Assembly (NCBI GenBank): GCA_030063045.1
Contig: JAQSEB010000127.1
Location: forward strand, 248,001-312,000
Direction of reading: 5' to 3'
DNA from: Pratylenchus scribneri
Taxonomy: Eukaryota; Nematoda; Chromadorea; Rhabditida; Pratylenchidae
Length of the DNA stretch: 64,000 nucleotides
Made by a program: the position numbers and the translations under genes
Shown: one piece after another, positions 1 to 15,900 of the stretch
Position numbering within the stretch: position 1 is the first letter of the stretch
Layout: each line of letters starts with the position of its first letter
Notes under the pieces: generated by a model
Databases searched by the model: none
What the model saw: only the letters and a program-made list of their open reading frames with translations
What the model was told of the DNA's origin: nothing

Positions 1-904
1 GTAGAGGGGGGGGGGGGGCAAGCTAACAAAGTGCCACAACCAACAAAATGATGGGCACGCGACCTCCTTGTGATGGGTTTTGACTTTATTTAGAGGAAAT
101 ATTGCATGCCATCCTTCCTTCCTTCCTGCGCCTTTCATTTTCTATTAAATCTTTCGGATTAGTTGGCTGGAATTTTTAATCAAATGAGAAATTCATTTTG
201 TCTGAACATTTTGGATGGTTAGCAAATTTATTTTTTTTAAAAAATATTTTCCAAATTTTGTAGCTCAAATTTAATTTTTTTTTTGCTAATCCAAAGGAAA
301 TTTATTTTTCAAAAATTTTTTGCACTTTATTTTCCCATCAATTTTGGCTAACATATTTTCTCATCCAAAATCAATTGCTAGGCCAAAATGGAATTCCTTT
401 CGACTTTCCTCCCATTGCCCTTTTCTTTTTTGCCCTTTTTGAGAAGAAGAAGCCGTTCTTCCCCTGTCCAAATCCAAAAATTCTCATACATCAAAATGTG
501 CACTTCCATTCATTTTTTTGTGGGATTTTTTGTACCTAAAGCCGACTGGTTTATTTTATTTTTTGGGTAAACTTTTTAAGAAAATATTATATTTATTCTT
601 TAATCATTTATAAATTTTTTAATAAATTTAAGCAAATTAAAAAAATCATCCATTTATTAATAAAAAATATTCAAAATTATTCAGTCTTAAATGTCCATCG
701 CTGGAGAAATTGGTGATTAAAATTATTAATAAAAAATTTGAAATAATAAAAATTTATGAAAAATATTTTATAAAAGCCAAAATGAATATTTTAAACAAAT
801 CTTTTTAAGATAAAAATTTTTTTAATTAATTTTTCAAAAATATTTTTAAAAATTTTTGAAAATTATTTTAATTTTTTATTATAATTAAAATATTAATTCC
901 ACAG

Positions 905-3900
905 AACTCGTCGACTCACAAAGCCGGCGATTTTCGCCGCCGGCCTCCCTCTCATCAGTTCAATCGCCTTTGGAAGGCCCCTCAATCGCCTCCCCTTCCA
1001 CAACAACAACAAATTCCACTTCATCGCCTTCCCCTCTGCCTTCATTCAATCAACGAAAAGTTGCAACTGATGGGCCTAGGAGGCGTTCATCGGCAGTGGC
1101 ACAAAATGTTGATGTCGGGAATGGAACAATTGGACAAAGTACCGAACGAATGGAATCCACCGAAAGTGATGGAAGTGGTGGAGGCCAATTGATGACGGAA
1201 AGATGCGTCCTAGTGGCAAGGTTAATTAATGGGCAAAAAATATAATTAAAATATGATGAGAAAATTCATATTTTCTTAATCCATATTAATAGTCGAAAGA
1301 GCGATTAAATTTATTATCATAATCCGAGCTTATTAGTATTTTAAACAGCTTTTTTTTTAACTCTTTGAATATAATAAAAAATTTATATAAATTAATTTTA
1401 TTTAATTTCTTTTCACAGGCAATCCGATGGATTCGGCCTCACCGTCACTGGTGAACATCCCATAAAGGTGGCCACTGTAAAACCGAATGGGGCAGCACAA
1501 ATGGCCGGAGTGCGTCAAGGCGATCGAATATTGAAAGTGAATGGAATGTTGGTGAGCGGCGACAATTTCCAGGAAGTCATCAAAATGATATCCGGTCAAT
1601 ATTTTTTTAAATAATAATTTTTGAATATTTATTAATTTGGTAAAATATAAAAATTACAAAAATATAAGAAATTATTTATTAAATTAAATAAAATATTTTA
1701 AGGTGGTTACAATTTGGCATTGACTCTTTTGGGCCCACCGGCACGTCGTTTGACAAGCAGCTCCTCTTGGGACGATGAATTGTTTCCGCCTTTGGCCCAG
1801 CCAAAATGGACACATCAAAAACAACAAAAACAAATGGAAATTGAGAATAAAATAATCAGACAACAATCAAATGGAAGCAATTATGCTTTCAATAGAAGGT
1901 GAAAACAATTTTTATGATTCCGATGGATTTTATTTAATTTATTTTGGATCTCAAGGCTATAATAAATTGCAATGAAAGTTTAAAAATAATTTAAATGAAG
2001 AAATTTGATTATCAAAAAATTTATTAAGATTATTTTTTCTTATGCATCTAATATACATAATATATAATTCACCGATTTCATTTATGTTTTTAGAAGCAGG
2101 CAAAAATTTTTCTAGAACAATTTAATTTTTTTAAATAGGTTGATCAGGTCATAAGATAAAAATAGTAAAATTAACCATCAATCCGGATCTGACCAAATTT
2201 ATTACAATTTATGAGTTTCGCATAAAAACGGTTAATTTTGAATTAGAACAATAACAAATTTATTTTTTTTGGCCAACTATTTTCCAAAAATTAAAATTAA
2301 CATTTATTTATCATAATTATGCATCTCTATAATTAAACAATTTTTTATTCACAGATCCACAAGAAGTGAAATAATGGAGACGGATAAAATGTTGGACGCG
2401 GAATGGCGCCAACAAAGGGCCCAAGAATTGTTTCGAATGTTGCATCGGGAAAGGGCCAATTTGGATGTAATTTCCAGGAAAAGCTTATATTTAATGTAAT
2501 CATTTTTAAGTCACTCCGCCAACAAAATGAATTGGAGAATGGCCAAAATTGTACAAATTTGTTGGATCGTGCCCTTTGCCGAATCAATGAATTGGAAAGG
2601 CAACTTCATATTCTCTCTTTGCTGAACTGTAAATTATTTTTTAAAGAAATTTATTCATAGCTTATAATTTAGGAAGTTTTGGGTGTTCACTTAACATTTT
2701 TGAATTTCTTTTCCTATAAAGCTTTTTAATATTAAAATAATTGGATCAAATTTTAATTGATCAGGCCAAAGAACGAAAACGCAAATTTTTGCATATTTTT
2801 TCCAGTTTTTGATCAGACAGTTATAATTTTTATTAAATAAATGAATTCCTTTTCAAGTATTTTATCCTAATTAGCAGGATTATATTTATTAATAAAATAA
2901 TAAATTTTATCAATTCATAAAGATAGCCATTTTAATTAAAATATTCTTATTTTTAAAATTAAATTATCAAATTTTTTAAAATTAGCCGTCACCGAGAACA
3001 ATCCAAATTTATGTGGCAAAATTGAGCAACAACAATTTTTCGATGGGAAAAATGAAAAAAATGAAAAGCATAGCTCAATCGAAAGTGGCGATATGGCATT
3101 GGAAAAAGAGGTGGGAATGGGAATATTGAAAATTTTATTAAAAATACTAAAATTTAATTATATGAAAAATTAATTTTTAAAATTAAAAAAAATTTAAAAT
3201 TTTTCCTATAATATTTTTCCATTTATTTTTCCCCTTCTATTCTCTACCAAATAATTTAATTTGTGTCCAATTCCCCCAAAGCGTAAAATCCATAAATTGA
3301 CTTCAGCAAAGAAAAATGTTGGACAGGGTTTGATGAAGCGAAAAAACACACTGGGCCAGACAAAAGATGCATTTTTAAAGGGAATATGAATATGTTGGAA
3401 AGAATATGGATATATTTGTTTGTGGTTTATGCAAATGATATGAAAATGTGCTATAGCCAACCAAATTTAGACATTTTAAATAAAATTAATATTTTCGAAA
3501 AATAGAAAATTTCCCATTATTAAATATACCAATCTTTAATAGAATTAAAAAAATTATTCGCCTTGATGGCACAAAAAAATTATTATTTGAATTTTGTTTG
3601 TCCATTCCACTACCGCCATGTCCATATTCCGGCCACAATTCATAAACACTTTCGAGTAAGCAATCAACAATTTTAAATTGTATATTAAGGGAATTGGGAG
3701 ATATCAAAAATTTATTTTTTCTTATTTTTAAAAACAAAATCTTGAAATTTTATTTCTTTATTCAGTAAAGGAACTGAATGCTGAACTCCCAATCACTTTA
3801 AGAAAAATTCCATTCGATAACAAGTTTGTTTTTTAAAAGAGATCCCATCCATTCATTAACCATTACCCACTCGCTTTCCCATTTAAATAGAAAAATAAAA

Positions 3901-6900
3901 AAAATAATAATTAAATATTCGATATATCTTGAGGAATTTTTGCTAATTGTTATACAAATTTAAAATTTGATTTCACTCATTTTGAGATATTATTAACAAA
4001 TAGAAGGAAGTGAACATTTTGTTGGAACATTATTATTAACTCTTTGAGAGCCCAAAAATTCGTCGCCATTGGGTAAATGCGCGAAAAAAGCGTGTTGAGA
4101 AAATTGGCGCATAAAGTGGATAATGAATGAAAATGAGGGAAGAGATTATATAATTGGGGTTCTATAGGAGAAAATAATGGTACAAAACCCAATAATTAAT
4201 GTTGATTCCATAATCGGATAAATTACTTTTTTAATTGGGTTCATCTTTTTGTTTTGTTGGCCACAAATTTTTTCTAATTTCTATTTTATACAATTTAATG
4301 TTATTTTCGATAAAATTATATTTTAAATAACAACAAAAAATTCAGCCTTCTTATAATATAATGGTTTCCAAAAAATTAATATGAAATAAAGAACTAAATT
4401 TTTGTGAATATAAATTTTTTTTATTTTACAAAAAAAATATTTTTTATAATAACCTTCTTATAAGTTAAAAAATTTCCCAATATTTAAAAAAAAACATCCT
4501 TCCCCTAAATCTGTAATTGCCAAACTGCATTTTCATTGACTCGCCCCGATAATTTAGACATGGCGAAATTTTGGTGCCCAAATTCGAAAACAAGATTTCC
4601 CCTGCCTTTCTTTATTCCTCCCCTTTTCCTTTCTTTCAATTTCAATGCCAAAGTTCCATCCGGAATCGAATGCCACAAAATGGGCCAATGTCGCGGCGGA
4701 AACCTCCCTTGGGAGCATCTTCTCCCCTTCCTTTTTCCTTTTACTTTGCTTTTTCCAAAATGTTTGGGGCCAAAAACGGATAAATGTAGTTTCGCCCAGC
4801 AAAAATCCCCAAAAAAATATTTTCTTGTTAGCCTCATTTTTTTGATGGTTAAATTTGGCCCCAGCTTTTTTTGATGTGGCCAAAAATCCATGGCATAAAT
4901 TTTAGTGCACTTTCAAATGGGTCTTTTCTTTTCCTTCCATTTTTGGAGTTAACCCATAAATCTGTGGAAAGACATTACAATTAAAATTGACAAATTTATT
5001 TATTAAATTATTAATTAAGGCAGCACAAATTTAAATCAATTCTTCCACAAATTTTTCCAATTGGAATAATGAAGCAAATGAAAATTGTAAATAATTTTTT
5101 AATATACAAAAATTTAAATTAAATATTAAAATTAATAAAAAAATTTTAAAACAACAATTTCACCAATTGTAAATAATTAAAAAAATTTAATTAAATAATT
5201 CAAATTTTTAAAAATATTAATTAATCTAATAATTTTATATAAATATTTTTTAATTAATTTTAAAATTTTATATTTCTTTCAGAGTAGCAAAACATTTCCG
5301 CCGGCATCATTGAGAACAACGCCAGCAGTCTCATCGGCACAAATTGCGGCACCTACCGGAAAGCCAATGGAACCAATTCGAAGCTGGGTAAAAATAAAAA
5401 GCAAATTCAGAATTTTTGTATTAATAAATTTATTAAACAAATATTTATAATAAAATAAGTTTTTATTTATTCATTTGAAGGTTGAAACTGGCGGAATGCA
5501 TTATGGCCAAGCGGATGTTGTGCCAATTGGGGAGGAGGAAGATGAGGATGATGATGAAGAAGACAATGATGAAAATAATCGACTAGATGGAGATGAGGTG
5601 AAATATTTTACAAAATAATAATTAAAAATTATCTAATTAACTAGAAAATATTTTATCATAATAAATTAATAGATTTTTTTTGATAAAAATGATCTTAAAA
5701 AATAAAATTTTATAATTTTAATATTTAAGCATTCCTCTGGGCCATTTGGTAATTTGCAAGATTTGAAGACTCGTCCTGGCCATATGGCCGTTTTCTTCAC
5801 ATTCCTTTTGAACAGTGCAAATCCAAGCAGCTTGGTATGTGGAATAATTTGTATTTGTTATTAGATAAAAAAGGAAAAATAACAATATATATTTGATTCT
5901 AGTTAAAAAAGGAAAGTGCTAATAAAATCTTTTTAATTGATTCTCTTGAAACGGGATTATCTTTCTTTTACCTTAAATATGAAATAAAAAATAAAATTTA
6001 TTTCGTAATTTTTTACATTTGAATGGTTTATGAATAATCCAAGTCTCATTTTGGCATCAATTATGAAATTAATTTTGTTAATAATTGTTTTTTAGCTTTT
6101 CTACCTAATTTCGGATGCATATCCATCGGCAAATGTGAAAGAAATGCGCAGATTTGCCTATGAAATATTTTCCACATTCCTCATTCCCGGTGCTCCACTT
6201 CAATTGCCGGGAATTGCCCAAAGGGATATTCAAGTAAAAATAAAATTCTAAAAATAAAAATTTAATATTAATAAAAATAATAAATAATTAAAAATAAATT
6301 TTTTAATTGAAAATTCGAATAAATTTTCCAGGCAATTGACAAAATACTCCGTGCCACCTCCTCCACTTCGACCGAAAGGGCATCCTCCAATGTGGGAAAA
6401 ACTGGAGCACAACTATCGGCCGGCACCCAATTGGATCAACTCCGAAAATTGTTCATCCCAACGAGGACAAGGGCCGTTGGACAAATCAATGAACAATTAG
6501 TCCAATTCCGGAGGAAACAACGACATTTTGGTAAGGAAAATTTTTTAAAAATTTATTTTACATTATTACTAAAAATGATTTTAAAATTTGTTAATATTTT
6601 AATATAATTATTAATTAAATTTAATAAATATAAAAAATTTAATTTATGATGCAAAAAATAATTTAAATTTTTTTATAGACATTTTGGTAGGGAAATTTTT
6701 TAATAATTTCGAATAAAATAAAAATTAAATTTAAAATATTACTAAAAAATAATTTGAAAATTCTGTTAATAATTTTTTAGTTGGTAATATTTTTAATAAA
6801 TTAAAAAATTTATTTGCAATGCTAAAAATAATTTAAAATTTTTTAAATTAATTTTAAATTTTTTTCCATCAAAGAACAAGTTATTGGAATTGAAGCCGCC

Positions 6901-9900
6901 CAATTAGACGCAATAATGGCAAGGGCCGATCATGCTGGTGAAATTCGTTTGGCCGAACGGCTTTTATACCGGGCATTGGCCCATTTGGTCCATTTGGCCA
7001 GTCCAAATGGTTTTTAATTTATTTTATTTTAAAATAATTTAAATTAATTTCAATATTAATTAAATTTTAAAATTATGCATATTTCTAAGGACCGCCAGAC
7101 TGGGAAAATTGTGAACGAAAAACGTTGGCATTGATTATTTCAGTGGCCACACTCATAAAGGTCAAAATTTATTGTCTCTTTTTATTTTATTATTTTATAT
7201 TTTTTAGATTGTTTTGGCAATTCGAACAAATAATTCCGCTTGGGAGGTAATTGAAATAAAAATATTAATTTAAATAACATGAAAAAATAATTTTAAATAA
7301 TTTTAATAAAATAAAATAAAATAATATTGCTGCTAATTAATTTAAATATGAATTTTCCCTGCAGAAATTACTGGAAAAATGCCCGACATTTTTGACATCT
7401 TCACCAAAAAGCACGGCTGGCTCTGTCTTCAAAATGCGATCATCCTCAAAAAATAAAATTCAAGTCAAAGAACATCAAGTGAGCCAAAAATAATTTTTCG
7501 AATTTTTTCATAATATTTCACATTTAATTTAACAACATTTTTACAATTATTTAATATTTTAAATAAAATAAAAATAGCAAATATAAAAAAACAATTTCTA
7601 AATTTTAATTAATTAAAAAATTTAATAATAAAAATATCAAAAATAAACATTTTTGTCCAGTTCCATCTTCAATCCGTGTTCCTCACCGTTCACTGCTATC
7701 AATGCAGGGAGGCAGTTTGGGGCGTCAATCCGCAAGCATATTTTTGCCAAAGTCAGTGACAAAATATAAAAATATCAAAATAAATATTTTAATTTAATAA
7801 AAATTTTGCGAATATCCAAACAATTATTTGATAAAAGAGCTTTTTAGGCCATTAAATTTGGCTCCCTAAAAAGAACGTCCCTCCTTTTCTAAATATTATT
7901 GCTAAGTAAGCCTTTTCGCGTGATTCTTCCATCCAAAACGGAATAGACCAATTTTTGGGCAAAAACGCCTCCGCGCTTCTTCATATTCCCACTTTTGATG
8001 GTATGAAAAATTGTTCCCTAGGGAAAACTACAGTCAATGGATCTCAGGCGCCAAATCCATACCAAACATAAATTCCCTCTGGGATCGACCAGCCTTTTTG
8101 ACCTAAGACGAATAGTGGTGGGTGCCAAAGGAATAGGAAAAATATGTATCTGCCGTGCACGGCACCAACCAATCCATCATCAATGCCTTTGGGGGAGAAT
8201 GCGCCAAAACACGAAGGGCAGAAAAATCTGAGGCCTCTCTTTTGTCGGCCATTTCATTGGATGCCAGAAAGTTGGAAAAAAGACAATGAAGAGGATTGTT
8301 TTATATTTTGTTGAATGCCGGCAAAGAAAGTTCAATCCAACCATTTTTGAGAGATTGGCCCAATATTTCGCCCCCATTTTCCATAGGGAAAAGACTGCGT
8401 CAATGAGCTTCGACGGCTCAATTTGTTAGGCCGGGATAAATAAAGTAGATATCCTCAAAAATATTTACTTTTCCAAATAAATATTGCTGCATTTTTACTA
8501 AATTAAAAATTATATTCCATACTCAATTAAAATTCTAATAATTTAAATTCTATTTTAGATTGTGATGTTGTTATTCACAAGAATTGCACTTCTCAATTGG
8601 TAAAAATTAAATCATAAAAATTATTTTTTGACATATTTTTACAATTAACTGTAAACAATGAGATATATTTCTATTTGATTAATAATTGAATTTAGAATAT
8701 AAATAGTATGGCCATTAAACAATTGTGATTTTAAATAGATTATGCTTATTTATTATGTTATAAATTATAATAATAGGCAGAGTAAAGAAATTAGCCAAAC
8801 ATTCGTTGATCGTTGTATACTAAATTTTCTTATTTGAAAAATTATATATTTTTTTGACATTATTTTTTGCCCAAAAATGCCGATCATGAAATTTTATTTT
8901 TTTCCATTTTTTGTAAATATTTATGGAAATAGCATTTAATAAAATTAAATTCGAGTATCTATTTCAATCAAATTCATAATTGCCAACCTCTTTTCAAAGA
9001 TTGACCATTGTTGGCCTCAACAACAACAAAAATCTCACCATAAAGGCTCATTAATTCCGCAGCCATCTCAAATTTCCAATTCTGCCGCAACTGCTGCTGG
9101 AAGACTAAAATTAGCTTCCGGCTCCCAAACTTCGTTGATCAGCGCTCCAACCAGTGGTGAAGGAATTCGACAAATTCAAGGTGAGAAAAATTTTTGAATC
9201 CCAAAAATTTATATTATTTTCTGACTATATTTTTAATCTTATTAAAGTTCCTCAATAAAATCTTTTGAATAGTACTCATATTGAATTAAAAAGTTCAACA
9301 ATATATTTAAAATTGGGCATTTAATTCTAATAATATATTAAAAAATATTTTGAAATGGTCCAACATTTCGCTTTCATTTTTGAGCTTGGGAATTATACAA
9401 CCAATTAATTTATATTCCCTTTTTATATATTACGAAACCTAAAAATTGAGATCATTATAAGCCAAATTATTTTTGAAAATAGAAAAGAAATTATAAACTA
9501 ATATTTATCTATTAAATTTCAGACCCACTGCATCCAATTGGTCGCCATCAACATCCCCAACATCAACATCAACAATTCCTTCATCACCGTGATTCCAACG
9601 CATCCAGTGCCATCTACAGCCAATCCCTGTTTGGTGGCCCCACCGAATCATTGTTTTCTGCACCCGCATTCCATCACGCACATCGAGGCGAATTAGCCGG
9701 CCAAAAAGGAGGACATCGCAAATTATTGCCCAGTCATTTGTCCTCAATTTCGTTGACTCCACCCCTCAATCGGTCCCATCATTCAGTCAGTGTTGTGGCA
9801 ATGGTGAGTTATGCCAAAATATCAATTTATTTCTTAGGAATATATTTGTAAGTATAAGCTAATAAGTCTATGTAAATTCCAACGAGCGTAATATATTCCA

Positions 9901-12900
9901 AAAATTGTTAATAGCAAAAAAAAGAAAAAACAGCAGATTTTTTTAAAATTTTTAGAATTGATTTTAATTTGTAGCAAAATTTTTAATTTTGTAATTCTCT
10001 AAATTATTATTTTTTATTGACATAAATAAAAAATGTTGGTACCAAAATAAATTGATCATAAATTTTTCCTCAATTATTTATTAATTTATCAATTTAAATT
10101 AAATTATTTTAAAAATTTCAGGCCGGTTCATCCAAAGAATCGTCTAGAAGCATTGATCGTCATGGCAATGATCTAATTCCCCCGGAATTGATCGATGCAG
10201 CGGAAGGAGGCCAAGGAAAAACAGGCACACAAATGCAACGCTGCCAACAACATGCCCGGCTGGAAAGCCTCGATTCTGGCTCATCGCCACCTTCTTCGGT
10301 TAGATTTTTTGTTAACAAATCTTTATATCAGTATTAAAAAATTTGGGAATCATTTTTAAAAAATAACGCTCACTTCAATAATTAATGGATTAAAAATCAT
10401 TTAATTTTATATAAAGAAAAAAAATGAAAAAAGAACTTCCGATGCGGGGAATCGAACCCCGGCCACGTGGGTGAAAACCACGGATCCTAACCACTAGACC
10501 ACATCGGATTGTACTAAACATTTTATAAAGTTATTGGGAAGGATGAAAAGTTCGGTTGGATGGTGGCTGGTGGGCGGAGGTTTATTAATGGAGAGGAAAA
10601 ATATTTGAGGGAATAAAAAATAAAAATTATCAATAATAAAAAGGCTAAATTTTATTGATACTTTTAAATAATTTTTGCATAAAACGAGAATATTTCATTT
10701 TATTAATATTTTAATAAAATTAAGCTTAAATCCAAAATAAAAAATTGTCTCAATTTTTGTCAAAAAATATTTTTTTCGATTTTTATATTTTTCAGTCAGC
10801 CATGTTGCCACCCCCAGTGTTCAGCAGCAAATTTGAGCGAATTTTACCGCCAGACATTCCATCAAGTGCGCCACCACCTCCACCGCCAACAGCAAAAGAA
10901 GAGTCGGCAACAAAAGAAGATGATGATAAAAAGGTAAAAGCATAATTAAGTTAATAATTCGAATTTTAAAATTTTATATTTTGATATATTGGAAATTGCA
11001 GAATAAAATATTTTTGTTTTAATATAGGGTACCTAATAATGAAAAAATTTTTAGTGATAATAATTCCTAAGTAATTATTCTTTTCCCCTCAATTTTAATC
11101 TCCTTTCAATCCAAATCAAAATAAAATAATTCATAAATCTATAATCCTCTAATCCATTCTAATCCGTTGGGAAAGGGCAAAACCTCTTAAAAAATGTTGC
11201 CTTTGCTCTATTTATTTTTTAAAATTTAAGCCGGTCCCCGGCACTTCATCTACTCCCAAAAAATTGGCATCCGAACCGCCAGCTCCACAAAAATCCATGG
11301 ATTCGGGCATTGGCACGGAAGGTGGTGCCGGTAAAAAACATTCAAATCCTGGGCCAACACGATCGCAAAGCATGAAGGTGAGGGAAATTTTAGTATTATT
11401 TTAAAAATGAAAATTATTAAATAAATTTTAAGCGATAAAGAAATTTAAATATAAATTAATTTTTTAAATTAAATTAATTTTATGATATAATTTAATTAGA
11501 GGTGCAATTATTGATTTATTTAAAATAAAATTTCATTTGTTAATAATTTTAAATTTTATATTTCACGATTCTTATTTGGCTAACTAAAATCGATCATTTA
11601 TTGTTTAATTCTCATTTTCTTTGTCCGTCCTCCTTTTGAGACAATCCAAATTTTGAATTAGTATATTTATTTATTCATTCAATAAACCACATTCAATTCA
11701 CTTTCTTTCTATTCAATTTTATACACTCATCTTCATCTTATTACCAATTCAAGGATCATCAAAAATAAAAAACATAAAGAAAATTTTTTGCGCGAACTTT
11801 CTTTTTCCATTTTTGAGAGTGGAAGAACTTCCCAAATAAAAAGAATTAAATTGTGAAAATTATTAATTTTATTCACTCAAAAATTTGAAATTGAAAAAAT
11901 TATGCAGAAAATATTTATAATATAAATTAGTTTTTATAATAAAATAAAAAATTTTTTGATATTCTGACTTTGAAAAAATTTTCGATTAAACTCCCAGTGG
12001 TTATTCTAGACTTAAATAGAAAATAAATAGTAAATAAATGCTCGCATTCCCTGTCTATTTTCCCTTTGGCCATTTGCAGCCAAAAAACGAACCGGTGGTT
12101 TGCATTTGCATTTGGCCATAGACTCTCCATACATCCATTTCCATACCCTTCCCAAAAATGCCGTTGTTGGTTTATGGGGCCAATTACAACATTGCATGGG
12201 AAAATGGAATTTAAGCCTCTCCATTTTAGAGCATAAAAAATTAAATGGCCACTATTGGCGTAAGCAAAATGGCCAGGGATTGATTTTAAGACTAAAAATT
12301 GAACATTTTCCGCCGGGGTTTTTTCTGTTTTGTACACATTCTCGTTCTTTTAGTGGTTTATTATTTTTACCTGTCCTCTGTGCATAGAGCATAAGTATTG
12401 GATTACAGGATGGATTTCTAAATTTGTTGCATTTTTGGTCATGATCATGAGTTAAATTTCCATAATCCAATAAATTCATTTTATCATATTTTCGGTCTTC
12501 TGATTTAAGTTTTTGATTATTAAGATAATTGGAAATAGGAAAGACATTTTGGTACTTATCAGTTATCCGATGGGTTGATTAAATAGGATTAGGATTACGG
12601 ATACCTAAGATGATACCCCATCCCTTTCTGACCCTTAACCTTATACCGGATGATCCATAGGAGGGGTCGGTCATCTTCGCATTTCTCCAGTACCTAAAAA
12701 TTTTTTATCCCAGATAATCGATAAGTACTGGCATTTTTTTACAGAAATCGTTTATTTTGGAATAAAAATCATTAAATATTTGCATTACAAATTAGGCTTT
12801 AGAAATCAGCAAATTCATTTCAATTATTGCTTTTTTAATTGAGAGTCGAAAATTTTAAACTTTAAAATTCTAAATTTTTTTATAGAATTCCTCCATTAAA

Positions 12901-15900
12901 TTCTTAGCTCAAAGTTCAGAAAAAATTCATCTAATTTCACTATTGGATTTTCCATTGATTTTAATTTTATATTCTTTTTTTAATTTCCAGATTTCCACAC
13001 AATTTGAAATTAGGAAATTTCGACGCCCTCTCCTATCGGCTTCCCAAATACCATCCCCCTTTTTAGTTTAAAATTTCCCGGCCGAAACGAACGCCCATTT
13101 GGCCCTCTCAATTTTCAACATTTCCCTCTTTTCGGGGGGCACAGCTGCTCATTCATCGCCTCGGGCGCGATGCAATGAGAATGCCATTCCCCCATCGCCA
13201 CCACCTTCAATTCTCCCACATTTCCTTTCTCTTCAATTTGCCCCCATAAAATTGTCCTTTAAACTTTTTCCCCACCACTTTTAAAATGTCACCTTTCCTC
13301 CGGTTTTTCCCATCTAAAGTTTTGCGACTTTTTCAAATCAATTAAAAATCGCTTTTTCTATTGAGATTTTTCACTTCCTTTTTTGCCGATTAATTTCTTC
13401 AAATTATATAGTATATGGATTTTTTGTAATTTAATTTAAAATAAATTAAATTTGTCTTTATGCTGTTTGGAATTTAACCAAAATTCAATTAATATATTTT
13501 GCTGAATTTAATTTAAACCACTTATAATCATCTAAAATTAGTAAATTAAAAGTATTTTTGATTTCCCTAATGAACAAATTTTGCCCAAAAATTTTGACAA
13601 ATTTTTAAAATTTTTTCCCTATTCTATTAAAAGGCCTAATTCCTTTTTTAAATAACTCTTTCTAATTCAATTAATTAATTTATTTATTACTTTTCTTTAA
13701 TATAATTTCATTTTAATAGAAAAACGACATTTTTTACCTTAAATTCTGAATTAATATTTAATTTCGCCATTTTTCTTTCTTTTCTCCCATCAAAAATACC
13801 CAAAACCTTTGCTTCAAATCGCAGTGTCAAAAATTTGTGCCGCCACAATTTTTACCATTCCTCGACTCTCCGAATCGGAGTTGTTCAATTTCAATATTTT
13901 TGGCAGTGCCCTCACCGTACGCCGAAATAGCAACACTGACAAAAATGATGGAAAAAATATACTACGACGTAAATCCAGTTCGGCCGGTCCCGGCATTCAT
14001 CGATCCCGTTCCCATACGCATATTGGCGCTCCATTGGCCCAATTTTTCTTTTTTGTATCTAAAAATGATAAAAAAAAATTAAAATACAAAATTTTGAAAA
14101 AACTAAAATACAAAAAAAAATTTAAAAATTTCTTAAAATATTTAATAGGGTGAAGCAGCAAATCAACAACTGAAAAGAGGCGGCAAAGGGGCGGGCAGTT
14201 TAGGGGCCGCCGATTCCACCACCGATGATGGGGTCATTGGCGGTGGCGGCTATGAACGACCAATTGGCTCTCAATTGGCCGTACCATCTGCACAATCACT
14301 CAAAAGTAGCTCATCATCGGCACAAGATTTGCAACAGGTCATTGAAAAAATATTTAAAATTATTATAAAAATGTTCAAAAAATTTAACTATTTATTTTTT
14401 AAGGCCTTCAATGAATTTCCCCAATATATTCGGGCAATTGAGGCCATTGCCAGTTCATCAACTGGGGCAAGTGCCAATGCCAACGAGGAGGAGGCCCGAA
14501 AAATGTTGGAACGGGTAGAGAGGATGGTAGTGGCCGATGGGGACAGCGATTTGGAGGTTATTTGTATAAATATTTAAATTTTTTCAGTTGTCAAAAGGGA
14601 TTTTAAATCAAACTAAATTCAGATTGACACAGAAATTCCCAATTTGGAGTCACTAATCAGTTGGGAAGTGCTGAAGCATTTGAAGCCAAAGGAAAAAAAG
14701 AGGCAGGAAGTCATCAATGGTAAGTGGATATTAATTAAAATATTTATTATTTTAATAAAATTTAAAAATTCAAACTTTAAAAAAATTTAAATCAAAAATT
14801 ATTTTTATTAATTATTTTTCTTTTTTCCACAGAATTTTTCCACACCGAGAGGACGCATGTTCGAAACTTGAAAATCCTCTACAAAGTTTTCTATCGGCCA
14901 ATGGTGGTCCAAAGAGTTGCCCCACCCGAATTGATTAAATTGCTATTCGGCAATTTGGATGATTTGCTTCAGGTAATTATAATTAATTCATTTATTAATT
15001 TTTGAACTAATTATTCGAAATATAAAAATTAAAAAGGGAATTTACACGAAAAACAAATATAGTTTACATCAATTTTCCAAAAGGGTTTATACTTTTTAGA
15101 TCTTTGACATTTTTCGTAATTTTAGTTATAATTTTTTTAAAAAATTTATCGCCTCATACCGTTCGCAGGTCCATTCGGAAATGCACCAGAAAATGAAAAT
15201 GGCCATGGAAATGTGGCGCCGTGGGGGCGCAGTGGAGGGTGGATTGTACGGTGATGTGGGCGAATTGGTAGAGGGAATGTTCGATGGGCCGGCCGGCGAA
15301 CGGTTGATGCATGCCACCGCCATGTTTTGCCAAAATCAACAACACGCATTGGACACACTTCGACAACGGTAATCCCGATTATGTCATAGGGGATTAAAGT
15401 AAAAAAATGGAAACTTGTCAAATCTATAATTTTATTATAAATTTAACGTTTAAATAAAAACTTTTCTCGATTCCGTTAAAAATCAATGTTGAGTTTTTTT
15501 AATTCTTTAAAAAATATTTTGAAAATTAATTTGAAAATAAAAAAATAAAATTTCACATCTCTCATTTTCAGATACACTCGCTCCAAAGAGGACCAATTTT
15601 CTCAATTCCTGTCCGAAGCCGAGAACAATCCATTGTGCCGGAAATTACAACTCAAAGATATGATCCCAGTGGAAATGCAAAGATTGGTCAAATATCCACT
15701 TTTGTTGGAGACAATTGCAAAATACACAAAAGAGGGAAGTGATGAATTACAACGGCTTCTTCATGGGGTTGGCTTTTGGCTATTTAGAAATAAAAAAATT
15801 AAATTGATTTTTTAAAATTGAAAAACAAGTTCTGAATTTTTTCTTTATATTTTTTAACCAATTATTTAATTTTTCCATTAATTTTATGTCATTTTGTTAA

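Noticed and set aside
388..570. 60-aa ORF as the first exon of the RhoGEF gene
   Set aside because: No donor site in suitable phase and no PDZ-RhoGEF-like N-terminal sequence; it looks like chance in a C/T-rich stretch.
4505..4891. 128-aa minus-strand and 112-aa plus-strand ORFs in a RhoGEF intron
   Set aside because: Open on both strands in a less AT-rich intron island; no splice structure, motif or biased composition points to a gene.
11927..12479. ORFs on both strands in the 2.4-kb RhoGEF intron
   Set aside because: Mutually overlapping frames without protein-like features.
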